64,000 nt of DNA, taken from Armillaria gallica. Lineage: Eukaryota > Basidiomycota > Agaricomycetes > Agaricales > Physalacriaceae. Below the pieces are notes generated by a model. It saw only the letters and a program-made list of their open reading frames with translations. It had not been told where the DNA came from and did not search any database. Shown in pieces: positions 22,830 to 34,244 of this stretch. The stretch covers positions 558,001 through 622,000 of the forward strand of contig JBANDB010000002.1 in assembly GCA_037576215.1 (NCBI GenBank). Direction: 5' to 3'. Positions within the stretch are counted from its first letter, which is position 1; each line of letters starts with the position of its first letter. The position numbers were made by a program, and so were the translations under genes.

Positions 22830-24427
22830 AGCACCTGTGATGCAACACATAGCCAATGCATCACACTCCGGAGATGCAGTGTCTCACTATGTCATCCAAA
22901 GTGCAGACTCGGACTGTCGAGATCTGAACAAATCAGATTTGGTACTCAAAATCATTTCCCGAAGAGAGGAAGTGATCCGCCGTGTCAGAGTTAGAATTGA
23001 AAGTAGCCCCTGATTTCGCCGAGACGTACGGGATCGCAATTTTAGACTGATGTTTTTCTCAACTTGGCTAGCGCTAAGTCAATGGCGCAAGAAGCATCGG
23101 TACTTCATGAAATGCGGTGCATGACGCTGAGTATTGTTTCAGGATATGACGCAGATATCGAAACTGCATTATTAGTATCAAGTAGATCTGAGATATGTGC
23201 GAGGCTTAGACGCAGAACCATTCTATAATCATTTCTTGAGAAAGGTCACAATGAGAACAGTGAAGCTTCTAGCAGAGTCTGAACGAAGAGGTAGTACTTA
23301 AATGTAGCAACTTTTCGGTGTTGCGACCAGGAGTCAAAGACGTTATTCGTGAGGATAGCCAAGTCAAATTCAATATCCGGGGAAACAACTGCTGTACTCC
23401 GAGTAAACAAAGTCACAAAGTCATTGTCTAGTAATGAAAAGCACCGGTACATCCAATCGTCGACCTACTTGACGTCACAGATCGTGATGTCAATGATCCC
23501 CTTGAAGAGGATGTCCCGCAGCTTTCCCGAGGGTATAGACTAGAGTACAAGTCCTTCGTCAGTGAAAGGGAAACGAGAACAAGCTTCAGACACATACCTC
23601 GGCAAGAGTTACATCGAAGTGACGGAGTTCAGGAGAGAAAGGAAAGGGACGGACATATGTCGCACAGGTAAGGAGAATACCCTGTCACGTTGGCTAGACA
23701 GCCCTGATCTGCTCCTGGCCAGGTCCATTACAGGTAATATTCGTAGTAGCTCCTCGCTCGGACCGGGGCTTCTGCTTCCGAGTGGCAGGGATTGATGATG
23801 CTGGAAAGGCCGAAGACGGCGAGAGCAATAAGCGGGACGCCGAGAGGACCTCATGGGAAACAAGAGGGACGAGAGGACCCGGGATTATCATCACGCCGGC
23901 CGTAAGCTGTAAGCGGTGACTAGCAAGGCCATGGCCAGAAAACATAGCTATGCTTCTATCGGCGCCTTACAACGGCAATAGTACTGAAACGACCATGGAT
24001 GGTTCCTAGGACAAGGCACACCGGGAGAAATGCACGGTGAGAGCAACAGAGAAAGAACTGATTTCCATTGCGGTGGATTCTTTAACCGGTTGATAGCAAC
24101 AGCGAGAAGGCTGCTTCTGGAAGAAATCCTGACGCAAAGGATGTTCCTATCCGAGTCAGATATTTCTCTGGCGAGCTAGTCAAAGAGTTAACTCGACTGA
24201 GGGCAAATGTTGTCGTATAGTGATCAACGCCAAACTAGGAGAGCGCGATCAGTCTGAGAGGATGATATACTACGAAGATGCACATACTTTGACTCTGATT
24301 TGCCACAAGTCCAAAAAGAAAACAAAGGCTGATGCCTCAGGCCTCAGGCCTCGTGAGTTGTGATTACAACGGCCACAAAGTAACAAACATATACTTGCCA
24401 CCTTCCAATATAACCTCGCCTCGCGAC
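22830..24427. repeat. Array spacer U2 and upstream region of F2 copy 3
   Basis: Shares blocks with 15900-16900 and with the CpG-depleted 2400-3350. A plus-strand stretch at 23465-23560 (GTCAATGATCCCCTTGAAGAG, GGTATAGACTAGAGTAC) recurs at 16290-16370. Short open frames on both strands (23562-23795 plus, 23609-23863 minus) are not shared intact by other copies. No recognisable domain. Confidence 0.45.
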
Positions 24428-25240
24428 ATGGACGACCGGGAAGTATTCGAAATACACTCGTGGACGTACACTCTAGTGCGTATATGAAGGGGTCGCCACT
24501 GATTACCACATCGCAGATTGAGGTTTTTGGCTTCGAGAACGTTTGAATGCCGAGGGAGAGGAAAGCTTGTTAGACAAGAGGGTGCGCTGTTGTTGGCCTG
24601 TGATGAGGTTTCGGTGAGTATATTGAACTGAATTATAGAATTTTAAGAACTCATTAGTGGCAGAGAAATCACGCTGCTGTCAGCGGTCGGGTTATGGCCT
24701 GGAGGAACAACGTCGCTGTTGTACCGAGCCACGCGCCGCCTATCCACCCATTCGATTTGCATCGCCGTGTATTTGCATTCCTGAACGACAAGCCCTATAC
24801 CGCCGGCGAGGTCCCAGACGACCCGCCAACCCTCGATGGTCGTGGATATGATGTGGTTCGTGTTAATCCTCCTCGGAAAGCCGCATTACGACGATAGGAA
24901 GGCATCAGAGGAGCAGAAGATACTCTGGTGTCTCGTGCACCACAACCCACACAGTGAACCTAACGACTGGGGAGACTTCCTGCTCAGCAAGAGGGACGAG
25001 AGGACCCAGCATCATCGTGCTAGTCGCGGTGAGCCAACCAATCACATATACAACAATATGCCATCGGTCAGCCCATTGGGGTTCACGACGATGATGCCAA
25101 GCCAGTCGTACCCTCCACCTCAGTCTCACCATCAACTGCAGGCATATCCACCAGCATCTCCGACGTCGCAGCATCCGACTCTTGTCTTGCCTACAGGATG
25201 CCCTCGCTCGTTCGGTCCGCAAATTATGGGCTTGCTCTGA
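24428..25240 (+). pseudogene. F2 family copy 3, nonsense and frameshift
   Basis: The exon-1 counterpart starts at 24428 (MDDREVFEIHSWTYTLVRI then TGA) and has lost several codons of the family start. The intron equivalent ends GTGGCAG at 24663. Exon 2 is open through RVFAFLNDKPYTAGE, then shifts at about 24850 (GGATATGATG lacks bases of the GATAGGTGG seen in copy 2). The second half continues in another frame with LLGKPHYDDRKASEEQKILW, WGDFLLSKRDERTQHHRAS and a Pro/Gln-rich end finishing IMGLL. Convergent to intact 7TM D. Function unknown; pseudogene. Confidence 0.72.
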
Positions 25241-25299
25241 TAGCCGTCTACAAACAGCAGAGAAAGATTGGGAGAGCGACATCCAGCAATGAAGCAGAA

Positions 25300-26745
25300 T
25301 TTGTCGCTATGATTTTATTGTAGTAATGATAATGGTGTCGGACCGACCTTTTGATATCACTAGGACCATTCGCAAGATTTCTTCTCATCGGTAGGTATTG
25401 GGTCCTCACTCCAAGAACAGCCTTTTCCATCGGCGGTGGCGGCGGTAAGCCTCGTAGGTGACGCTTGTTGAGGACATTCTCGAGGCGGTAAGACGGGCAG
25501 GACGGCTCGAGCCCCGTCGTCGTGGTGGAAAGAAGAAAAGAAGCGAGACGACTGCGTCACGGTCACGGCATTCCTTCGTCCCGACGTCTATGAATAACCC
25601 CATTCCTCTCGACATTGCTACCTTTTTCTGCTGCACTGCTATTCCAGAGTAACATGGCCGCCATCTACGACGTCGCGGAGGAAATAATGATATCTTTGCC
25701 GCTACACACCAGTGTTGCTTCTTTGTTGACCGGCGAGAACATCTCGTCAATCCCTCACTTTGGCCTCTTCTCTACTGGCCACTTTCGCGCTGGTGATTAT
25801 TCAAAGTGTAAATATGTGACTGGGTGGTCACAATGTTGCGGCTAGCTCACGATAAAGGAAAACTCAGTGCGTCGTCGTGCATTCTATCTCTCTTGTCCTT
25901 TCTTACATCCTTCTTCAGGTCTTGACACGATGTCTTTAGTCGAAAAACAACGGAACTCTCCTGAGCAGGCCTATATGCGGACTCGACGATGACCGCGAGG
26001 GTATCGATGGACCCGGCAATACGAAGGAGCCAAGCTCAGTCCAGGCTGAGATCGAACGCAGGACCACGTACCTCCCCGATCTCATATACGTTCTCAATCC
26101 CTGTGTGATGTACTAGACTCTAACGTAAGGCTAATCAGTGAAGAAGTTATCATCGTTGAGGCGACGCCCCGGTTAGTCATCCGTTCAATCGTCCTTTCTA
26201 GCCAGTCTTGACGCATTTGTCCAGGTCCCGGGACAATGTCCTAAATCCTTGCTGGAAACGCATGCTCTAATGGACCTATTGTTCTGCCATAGAACCAAGT
26301 TTTTCGTCAACGGCGTGTGAGTAGGTGTGGTATACTCGCAAACAAAGCTGATATCTCGTCCAGGGTTCTGCATATCATCGGATTCCCGTTATGAGCCCAG
26401 AAATGTAATATGTAACGTATATATGCCACTGCGCATGCGCCTTAAATCTACTTTTTGACACTTTAGCTTTAGCTTTGATCTTGAGACTTTCCTGTCTCTG
26501 ACAGCGACCCAAGTTAATATTATACCGTGACTACATCCATGAATGATGTGGAAAGTATACTGTGGGTAGCCTCTTCTGCGGATGATAGCCAAATCGTAGC
26601 GACAAAATATTTTATGGGATATATAGCGATTTCTTTCAAACTAAGAGTTGGTCTTGCTTCACACAACGCGGCAGCCTACAGACTTCGGCGTTTCAAAGGG
26701 CGCGTCGAGCAACCGCATAAGTTACAAGTATGCATAACACCCTCC
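25300..26745. repeat. F3 cassette copy 4 and 3' flank of 7TM D
   Basis: Nearly identical in order to copy 2 (17845-19085): GGTGTCGGACCGACCTTTTG, CGTCGTCGTGGTGGAAAGAAG, ACATGGCCGCCATCTACGAC, CTTCTTCAGGTCTTGACACG, GTATCGATGGACCCGGCAAT. The last 350 nt, including GCGGATGATAGCCAAATCGTA, are shared with the 3' flank of other 7TM genes. No gene called. Confidence 0.6.
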
Positions 26746-26749
26746 GATC

Positions 26750-28063
26750 CTACCTCCGTGCACTGTCCTCCAAGGTGTCCAAGGCATTTTCCAAGTCAGG
26801 TGTTATGCGCGTAGATCGACCCGATTCAGATCCAGCAAGGCTGACACTCTGCGAACTTGGGTGACTTCTAAATTGAAGCGACGACGTGGTGGTATTTTCG
26901 CTCCAAGAGTCATCTGGTCGCGCATGCCCTGCTGCAACGCGGCCGACCAGAATTGTTGGCATGATTCCCTGGAATAGGTATTGTAGTTATTATAAGGAGC
27001 AAAGACAAAATACTAAGTTGGACTCTACTTACTCTCGTCGCAACGGCGACCTCTTCGATGTAGCCCGCGGCTCTCTCATTACGAGCTTCCAGTACCGCCA
27101 GAACAACTAACACAGCAGAGTAGAGGGACGCGGATTCCACAAGCATCTCTATCACTCTCTGATATACATGCATCCTCCCAGCAGCACCCCCCACCCTCAT
27201 AATACGATACACAATGAGAATCGTGCACCAAAGCAACGTGGCCAATATGAGCGAGGAGTATAGCACAGCCCAGTTGACAACATTGTCGAAGAATATGCCT
27301 GTTTGGGGTGAATTAATTGTGGCAGGTTCAGCGAAAGCGGATTTATAAATCACGATCCCTCTGCTTACTAGGTTTACATTAGCTGACGAGTTGTAAAATC
27401 ATCGGAATTATGAATTAAAAAACGTGCCTGCTGCCAAGGTAGTGCAAGCAATCGGAACAAGCACAATGCGCCATGACCGCCCCCAGACAATCCAACAGCG
27501 CCATATCTAGACCTTCATGAGCAAGGAATACAAAAAGACAGATATTGAATCCCATGCCAAAGTAGTATCAGCAAGAATCGTACTCAGAATTGCATCGATC
27601 CCTTGAGTCAAGTATATCGGAGTGCCAGGAGTATACTTGAACGCTGTCCAAAAACTTTCCCCATTAGGAAAGGTAATATATGCGATTTCCAGCGCCCATC
27701 CATCGTAAAGGTCAAAGGTCGCGAGAATATACAGAAGTAGGATGGCAAGAATAAGAAAACGTGGCCGTCCAGGACTCCGGAACTTGTTTCTTGAAGCTAG
27801 ACATAGTAGTCAGAGATACGCATCAAAAAGAAGTGAAAAGTATAGACCAACGGCCCACAGTGTGACGGCTACTACTCCGGTGTATATCCCTTCGAAAAAT
27901 TGGTTGACTGAACTTCCCTCGCATAAATTGAAATTCCCTTACCATATGTTACTGCACGAAGCACTATCTGGTTGAATTGCATGTTAAGATCGTAGAAAAT
28001 GTCCTTGATCTGGCTATCCGTTAGTTCTGGTATATCGGTCCCGGGATATGTTCTAGCGGTCAT
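26750..28063 (-). CDS. 7TM protein D, six exons, intact; best reference model
   Basis: Exons (minus): 27943-28063, 27848-27889, 27558-27796, 27428-27506, 27033-27367, 26750-26968; 1035 nt, 344 residues. Introns are 51-64 nt. Introns 3 and 4 start with GC (GCATGG, GCACGT), the other three with GT; all end AG and every phase closes, which fixes the model. Seven hydrophobic segments as in C: exon 2, two in exon 3 (PRFLILAILLLYILATF; GIDAILSTILADTTL), exon 4 (IWRCWIVWGRSWRIVLVP), two in exon 5 (LATLLWCTILIVYRIM; LVESASLYSAVLVVLAV), and exon 6 (GIMPTILVGRVAAGHA). A Ser/Asp/Glu-rich tail of about 55 residues probably faces the cytoplasm. Start MTARTYPGTD is preceded by TATATAA 58 nt upstream. Function unknown; possibly a receptor or transporter-like membrane protein. 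Confidence 0.88.
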
Positions 28064-28120
28064 GGTGGTGACTACCAATGAAGGAGAGAAATTGCCACTT
28101 GTTACCGAGCCACCGGTCCT

Positions 28121-28127
28121 TTATATA
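28121..28127 (-). promoter_or_regulatory. TATA box of 7TM D
   Basis: TATATAA on the minus strand, 58 nt before the ATG, within a segment conserved between paralogues (CTTATATAA). Confidence 0.6.
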
Positions 28128-28139
28128 AGTAATACAGCA

Positions 28140-29190
28140 AAAGATCAAATATGTGATGAGGCGCAGCCAATGTATTACGCTTTCACTAGTGGACTCGGCG
28201 GCGATAAGTAGTAATTACCTGTCCGATATGAGGCAGTACGATGCGGGTTGATATCAATCGAGAAGATTCAATTCAGTAGGAAGCTTCAAGATAGAAATGA
28301 GCGCCCCGTCTATTTCATAAAGAAGTAAGAAAGTCACTTGAATTGAAACTGGACCGTTTAGAAAATCACGAGACCTCAGAATTTTGTTCTGATGAGTTGG
28401 GTGATGGGTTTCAGGAAGGCTGAGAAGCATGGAGCACTCAGGCAAGCAAAGAACGAACATTCAGACATGATAGTGGATATTCGATAGCTGCAAAGGTAGT
28501 AGACCGAAAGTCCCTCTTCGAGGTCACGGTGCTGAACCGGTCAAAACTGCATTTTAAAGGCAGGCTTTCGAAACAGATGAGTTGCAGGGGTCAACTATAT
28601 CACGAAAAGATGAAGAAAGCCGCCGTTGGTCAGAAGCAGTCGTTGAAAGAAGGAAACAACATCGGTTTGATCAAGGTTTCCAAGGACAAAGATGCCGAGC
28701 AGCACTTGATACGTAACGTCTTCTCGATTTGGACATCAACACTTATTTTTGTATTGACTCGCTAGGTCAGAGTCCACCATCTTAACTTTTTTGAAAGCTC
28801 AAGGTCAAATAGTTCCCTCATTAATTTGTCGAGACGAACGTGTATGTGTTTTCCCGAGGCTGCACGATCTTCACAGCCCAACGAGGCGTGTCTCCTAAAT
28901 ATACGTGTTGGCATCCACTGTTTACTATAGACGCTGAATTCCTTGCGAAGGCCAAGTGAGAAGCTGATTCAACACAGCAAGAGGAGACGGAGGCTATGTC
29001 CATCCCATCTGCCATTCGGGTATCAACCTTCCGAAGGAAGCTCAGTATTACGTTTGACTAATAATATCAGTTCACCACACTATGATCGCAGCTTGAGCAA
29101 TGATCGCCGGAGCTATGACTAGGAAATAAGTCAGCGGCGACAAGAAGTATCAGTACCCCATCAAATACTAATGAGCTAGTTGGAAAGGCA
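28140..29190. repeat. Array spacer U1
   Basis: Best copy of U1. Landmarks: GAAGATTCAATTCAGTAGGAAG, GAATTTTGTTCTGATGAGTT, GGCTGAGAAGCATGGAG, GAAAGCCGCCGTTGGTCAGA, TCTCGATTTGGACATCAAC, GATCTTCACAGCCCAACGAG. Related blocks occur at 1262-1570, 15530, 31640-32330, 37160-37960, 50860-51190 and 53360-53660, always upstream (on the 5' side) of a 7TM copy. The plus frame at 28529-28765 is not kept in other copies. Confidence 0.55.
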
Positions 29191-30185
29191 GCCCCGCTAG
29201 GATATAGAGAAAAGGAGATTTTGGAACAGCATTGGCACGCCTCGTAGATAGCGCTAGTTGAGGTTGTTCTCGACGTGATGAGAATTGCGAGCAGTGATTC
29301 TTGTCGTTGTGGTGGAAGGAATAGAAAAAGTGAGATGATATGCCGTCACGGTCACGCCGGCCTTCCCCACCACCACCACCATGAATCACCGTATTCTTGA
29401 ATCTTCTCGGCATTCAAACCTTTTTCTGCTGCACCACCGTTCCAGAGTAGCATTGCCGCTGTCTACGGCATCGAGAAGCAAGGAACGGCAGTCAGCGTTG
29501 CTTCTTTGTTGACCGGCAAGGACAAATTGTAGATCCGTCCGTCCCTTTGGTCTCTTCTTTACTGGTCGCTTTTACGCTGGTGGGCGTACCACATGTTAGT
29601 ATATAGCTGGGCGATGGCGACGTTGCTGTCAGCTTGCGATAAAGAAAAACTCTGCGTCGTTGTGCATTCTCTCTTTTATCCATTCTTCCGGCCTTCTCTG
29701 GGTCTTGACAATTCGTCTTGGGTAGAAATACGGAAGATCTATCCTTGGAAGGCCTATACGCAGGCCCGACAATGACCACGAGGGTATCGACAGGCACGAC
29801 AATACCAAGGAACTAAGCTCAGTCCAGGCTGAGATCCAACGACGTCCCTCCCAGGATCTCATACCTCCTCGGTCTCAAATATGCTCGTAATACCTATGCG
29901 ATACTCATGCGCTAGACTCCAAAGAAAAATAAAGTAGTGAAGAAGATACCAGTGTCATATGCAGTGGGTAGCCGCGCATGCCAGTGGTGTTTGCCAATCG
30001 GTCGTCACGATAGTCAAATTATAGCGTCGAGATATTTTATGGGTACATTCCTTTCTCCATTGCAGCCATTTTTTTCGAGTCCACAAAGCAAACTGGTTTT
30101 ACTCCTCACGACACCACAATCTAGAGAATTGGAGTCTCTACAAGAGGCGTCGAACAGCAAGTTGTAAGCTTGCATAGCGCCCTCC
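29191..30185. repeat. F3 cassette copy 5, shortened, and 3' flank of 7TM E
   Basis: Lacks the F3 beginning. Landmarks GTTGTGGTGGAAGGAATAGA, CAAACCTTTTTCTGCTGCAC, GTAGCATTGCCGCTGTCTACG, GGGTCTTGACAATTCG and GGGTATCGACAGGCACGACA are present. A (CCA)n run lies near 29370. No F2 copy precedes it. No conserved frame. Confidence 0.55.
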
Positions 30186-30189
30186 GGTC

Positions 30190-31503
30190 CTAACTCCGTG
30201 GACTGTACTCCAAGCCACTTTCCAAGTCGAGTTTTATGCGCAGAGACGGGTCCGACTCAGATCGAACGCTCATGTCAAGACTGTCACTCTGCGAATTTGA
30301 GTAACTTCTGAATTGAAGCGACGACGTTGCGGTATTTTCGCTCCAGGAGTCGTCTGGGCGTGCATGTCCTGCTGCAATGCGGCCGACCAGAATCGTCGGC
30401 ATAATACCCTAGCAAAGACGTTGCAGTCATTACACGGGAAGAAAAGCCAGAATGGGTTGGATGCACTTACCCTCATTGCAATCGCAAACTCTTCAATGTA
30501 AGCTCCGGTAGCCGCATTACGAACCTCAAACACTAGCAGGACGACTATCACTGAAGAGTAGAAAGATGCAGATTCTACAAGCATCTCTACCAGTCTGTGA
30601 TAGACGCGCATCCCTGCAGCAATACCGCCCACTCGCAGAATACGATGAACAATGAAAATCGTGCACCATAGCAAGGTGGCCAGGATGAGCGAGGAATATA
30701 GGACCGCCCAGTTGACAAGGTTCTCGAGATACAGGGCTCGGGGTGACATATTTTCGACAGGCCCGTAAGAGGAATAATAAGTTATGATCCCTCTGCTGAC
30801 TGGGTTCAATACATTAGTACTCACAGATCGTAAATTAGACTATAGACGCGGAGGCATACTTATCGCCAAGGTGGTGCAAGCAATCGGAACGAGTACGACG
30901 CGCCATGTCCGACCCCAGACAATCCAGCAACGCCATATCTGGGACTTCATGAGTAAGGAAATCGTGAAAGCAAATCAACCCCGTACCAAAGTAGCATCAG
31001 CTAGAACCGTGCTCAGGATTGCATCGATCCCCATGGTAAGTAGAATTGGAGTGTCCTGATCGCGCCTGGCTTTGAACGCCTCCCAAAAGCACTCCCCAGT
31101 GATGGAAAAGTATGAGACGTTCTGGGCCCATCCACAGTAAAAGTTGAAAGTCGCCAGGACATATAGAACTAGGATAATAAAAACAAAAAGACGCGGCCTT
31201 CTACAGTTCTGGTAGTTATCTCTTGAAACTAAATTCACCAGTTAGAAAGAGGATCATCAGTAGAAGCGAAGAGGATAGACCAATAGTCCGTAAAGTGACG
31301 GCAACTACTCCAGTGTATATCCCTTCGAAAAAAGGTCAGTTGCCTAAAGTTCCCTGTGCCGCCATGCGAGTTTGAATTCGCTCACCATGCGTTAATGCGT
31401 TAATCATAACCTCGTTGAATTGTGTATCAAGACCAACAAAAATGTCTTCAATCTCGGTGTCGGTTGGTTCGGTTGTGTTCCTGAGGTATGATCCAGCGGT
31501 CAT
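30190..31503 (-). CDS. 7TM protein E, six exons, intact
   Basis: Exons (minus): 31386-31503, 31281-31322, 30987-31228, 30860-30938, 30471-30799, 30190-30408; 1029 nt, 342 residues. All introns have GT donors here, including the two positions that use GC in D. For exon 5 the acceptor AACCCAG keeps the frame (TLAI-ISRGIITYYSS), whereas the nearer GTGAG does not. Segments: PRLFVFIILVLYVLATF, GIDAILSTVLADATL, IWRCWIVWGRTWRVVLVP, LATLLWCTIFIVHRIL, LVESASFYSSVIVVLLVF, GIMPTILVGRIAAGHA; polar tail of about 55 residues. Start MTAGSYLRNT; TATATAA 64 nt upstream. Function unknown. Confidence 0.87.
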
Positions 31504-31566
31504 GGGAGGACTTTGAAGACGAACGAAACGGGGAAGTTGCTACATCTTGTAACCAAGTCCAGCTCG

Positions 31567-31573
31567 TTATATA
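31567..31573 (-). promoter_or_regulatory. TATA box of 7TM E
   Basis: TATATAA on the minus strand, 64 nt before the ATG at 31503. Confidence 0.6.
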
Positions 31574-31579
31574 CTAATA

Positions 31580-33252
31580 TATAGTAGTGCAGCACGAGAT
31601 CAAATCTCTGCATGAGGTAGGCGGTGATAACTGACATGCGGGTTGAGACAAGTATCTATATCGAGGTCAATTGACATGGGCGAGGAGTAAGAAACTTCAG
31701 GGCGGAAGTACCTTGATATGAAGAAGCCCGTTGAATTGAAAAGTGAAGCAGGATTGTGCGAAAGGAGATCTCAAAATTCCGTTCTACTGAGCTGGACGAT
31801 GATATCAGGAAGACCAAGAAGCGTGGAGTACGCGAGAAAGGAACAGCATGGTACTGCGAAGACGCCTGTCAAGGTAGTACTGGTGACTGAAACATACTCT
31901 TTGAGGCTTGACGAACTTCCAGTAGGCACCAAGTTCGCTAGCTTTCGTACAGACAGCAGATTGTTTCCCGAAAAGACGAAGAATGAAAGCAGCTCAGTTA
32001 GCCAGGGATGGCGATTGGAGAAAACTCTGGGAAAGATCGTTGGTCAGGAACCAAGTAGGGGCACGCCGGTCCGCAGTTGACGCCTCTTCTCGATTTGGGC
32101 ATCACCGCTATTTTTGTCCTAAATGCGGCAGACCAAATTCCGTTAACTTGCCCATCATTTTTGGAGTCTTCGAAATCAACGCTTCTTGCAGTCTATCTTC
32201 AAGCTGTCTCCTGTGCTGCTTGTTGTTGACTACAAATCGAAGTTCTACTCGTTATAGATGCGAGGCTTGCGAGACGAGAAATAGTCCACAGTCCGCTGAT
32301 ACCAAGACCAGGAAGCACCTGATACAATCTATCATACGGGAGCTGAGGTTATGTTCATTCCATCTGTCAGTAATCAGGCACTGTTGGCCTTACGTTGTAC
32401 GGATACCTATAGTCGCGCAGTCGAGACTCGACAGCTTGCTATATTGATAGCCGTGTGTATGGTATACAACGCGGTATTTGTGATTCCTTCGATGGAGCAC
32501 CAAAACATTTTGTATATCCATGGGCTTGTATTTTGTACTGGACTGAACAGAGGCAGATCTAGACGCTGTAGACACGATACTAGAAGAACGGATGCGACGG
32601 TAGCGATACACCGAGTCACAGTTGACGAAGCATTACATTAGGTGCTGCACTTTCGGTCTCGCACTGTTGGAATGCTTGAGATGCAACGTTGGTGGACACA
32701 AAATGGACCGCTTGAAGACGAAGGAAATGGGGGTACGTCCTATATAAAGGTCTCTGATATATCGTTCAGATACGTATCAAAATGATCTAGAAGATATCGG
32801 CCGCCTACCTTGGTCCATTGCGGAGGATCTATGAAGCGAACTTGATACTGCGCCACAGGATTAGACACTACGTCCGTTGCGGGGGTTGTTTAACCTGCTG
32901 ATAGCGAGATAACGAAGCTCAAAGGTCGAAGAAATCCTAGCGCATAAGATGGCCCTACCCACATCGGATTTTTTTCCGTGGCGAGCCAGTCGAAGAGATA
33001 ACTCGCGTGCGCATAATTTTGTTGTACTCGCAAAACGAGATTATTTGCGCTGAACTAAGGGAGATAACACAGTCTGGGAACTGGATATGAAACGAAGAAG
33101 GACGTGCTTTTGCTTTGGTTTGCCACATACATCCGAAAAGAAAAGAAAGGCTCATGACAATGTCTTCAGGGCTCATGGTTTGTAATTAGTACACCGGCGA
33201 CAAGATAATGAACACTCACCTGCCAGTTTCCAATACGACCTAGCCTCACGAA
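31580..33252. repeat. Array spacers U1 and U2
   Basis: U1 part at 31640-32330: CCCGAAAAGACGAAGAATGA, GGATGGCGATTGGAGAAAAC, TCTCGATTTGGGCATCACC. The plus frame 31718-32080 (120 codons) partly matches 37285-37690 by sequence, but the counterpart is interrupted there. U2 part at 32820-33250 resembles 61000-61440 (GATAACACAGTCTGGGAACT, ACGAAGAAGGACGTGCTTTTGC). Possible relics of a further gene; not assignable. Confidence 0.45.
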
Positions 33253-34244
33253 ATGGAGAAATGGGAAGTACCAGTATCCGAGATACGCGACCAGAGATAC
33301 ATCCTGGTGAGTACGATCATGTATTCCATGGGATTGCCACTGATAGCCATATCGCAGATCGACGTCGTGTGCCTCGAGAATGCTCTGGTTCCGAGGGGAA
33401 GGGCTTTGGAAACCTTGCTGAACGAGAGGGATACGGCCTACGAGGGAGAATCATTCGTAAGTGCATCAAACTCAATTACAAATTGGAGAGGTCATTCAGC
33501 CATCACCAACGGAGTGGCAACCTGGAGGTGCTGTCATACAGAGCCACACGCCGCATGTGCATCCATTCGATTCCCATAAACGCTTGCTTGCAATCCTGAA
33601 CGACAGGCCATATATCTCTCTTGAGCCTCCAGACGCGCGCCGACATTCAATGCTCGTGAATGTAACAGGTGCTTCCTATCAACCCTCCTCGTACTACCAT
33701 GCTACGACGATAGGAAGGCCACAGAGAAGCGAAACATACTCTGGCACGACATGCGCCAAGACCCGCATCACGAATCCGAAGACTGGGAGGACTTCAAGAA
33801 GAGTAAGAGGAATAGCGAGAGCCAGCACTATCACACCAGTCACGATGAACTCGCCAAAACCATATTCAATAATACAGCATCGGCCGGCCCATCGGGGTTG
33901 ACGACGACAGTGCCGAACCATTCATTCCCTTTGCTTCAGCCTCGCCATCACAGGCACAGCCTACAATTTTATTCAGTTCCTCGCAATGATAAGGGTGCCG
34001 GACCGACCTTTAATAGCTTCCAAAGACCATGCACAGCAAGAGGAACAACGAGACCCAGCATCGTCGCACCAGTCGCGATGAACTAACCATTACCATATGC
34101 AACAATACGACATCGGTCAGCCCACTGGGATTGACGACGACGATGCTGCCAAGTAATTCATCCTCCTGCCTCTGCCTCGCCACTATCCGGCATTACCAAG
34201 TAACCCTCCAACATCTCGGCCTTCTTCTCTCGCCTTGCGCTTGA
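33253..34244 (+). pseudogene. F2 family copy 4, internally rearranged
   Basis: Exon 1 (33253-about 33450) reads MEKWEVPVSEIRDQRYIL ... PLIAISQIDV ... LETLLNERD, diverged at many third positions from copies 2 and 5. The intron/exon-2 junction differs: the GTGGCAG acceptor block is absent and ATTACAAATTGGAGAGG is used instead. Exon 2 is broken. The segment EDWEDFKKSKRN to the family end (33775-33945) is followed by F3-start sequence (GGTGCCGGACCGACC at 33995), then by a second partial copy of the same F2 part (GCACAGCAAGAGGAACAACG at 34031 to 34244). Pseudogene. The most diverged F2 copy, convergent to intact 7TM F. Confidence 0.68.

Noticed and set aside
31718..32080. 120-codon plus frame in spacer U1
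   Set aside because: The corresponding segment at 37.3 kb is interrupted by stops and shifts and no domain is visible, so it was not called a gene.
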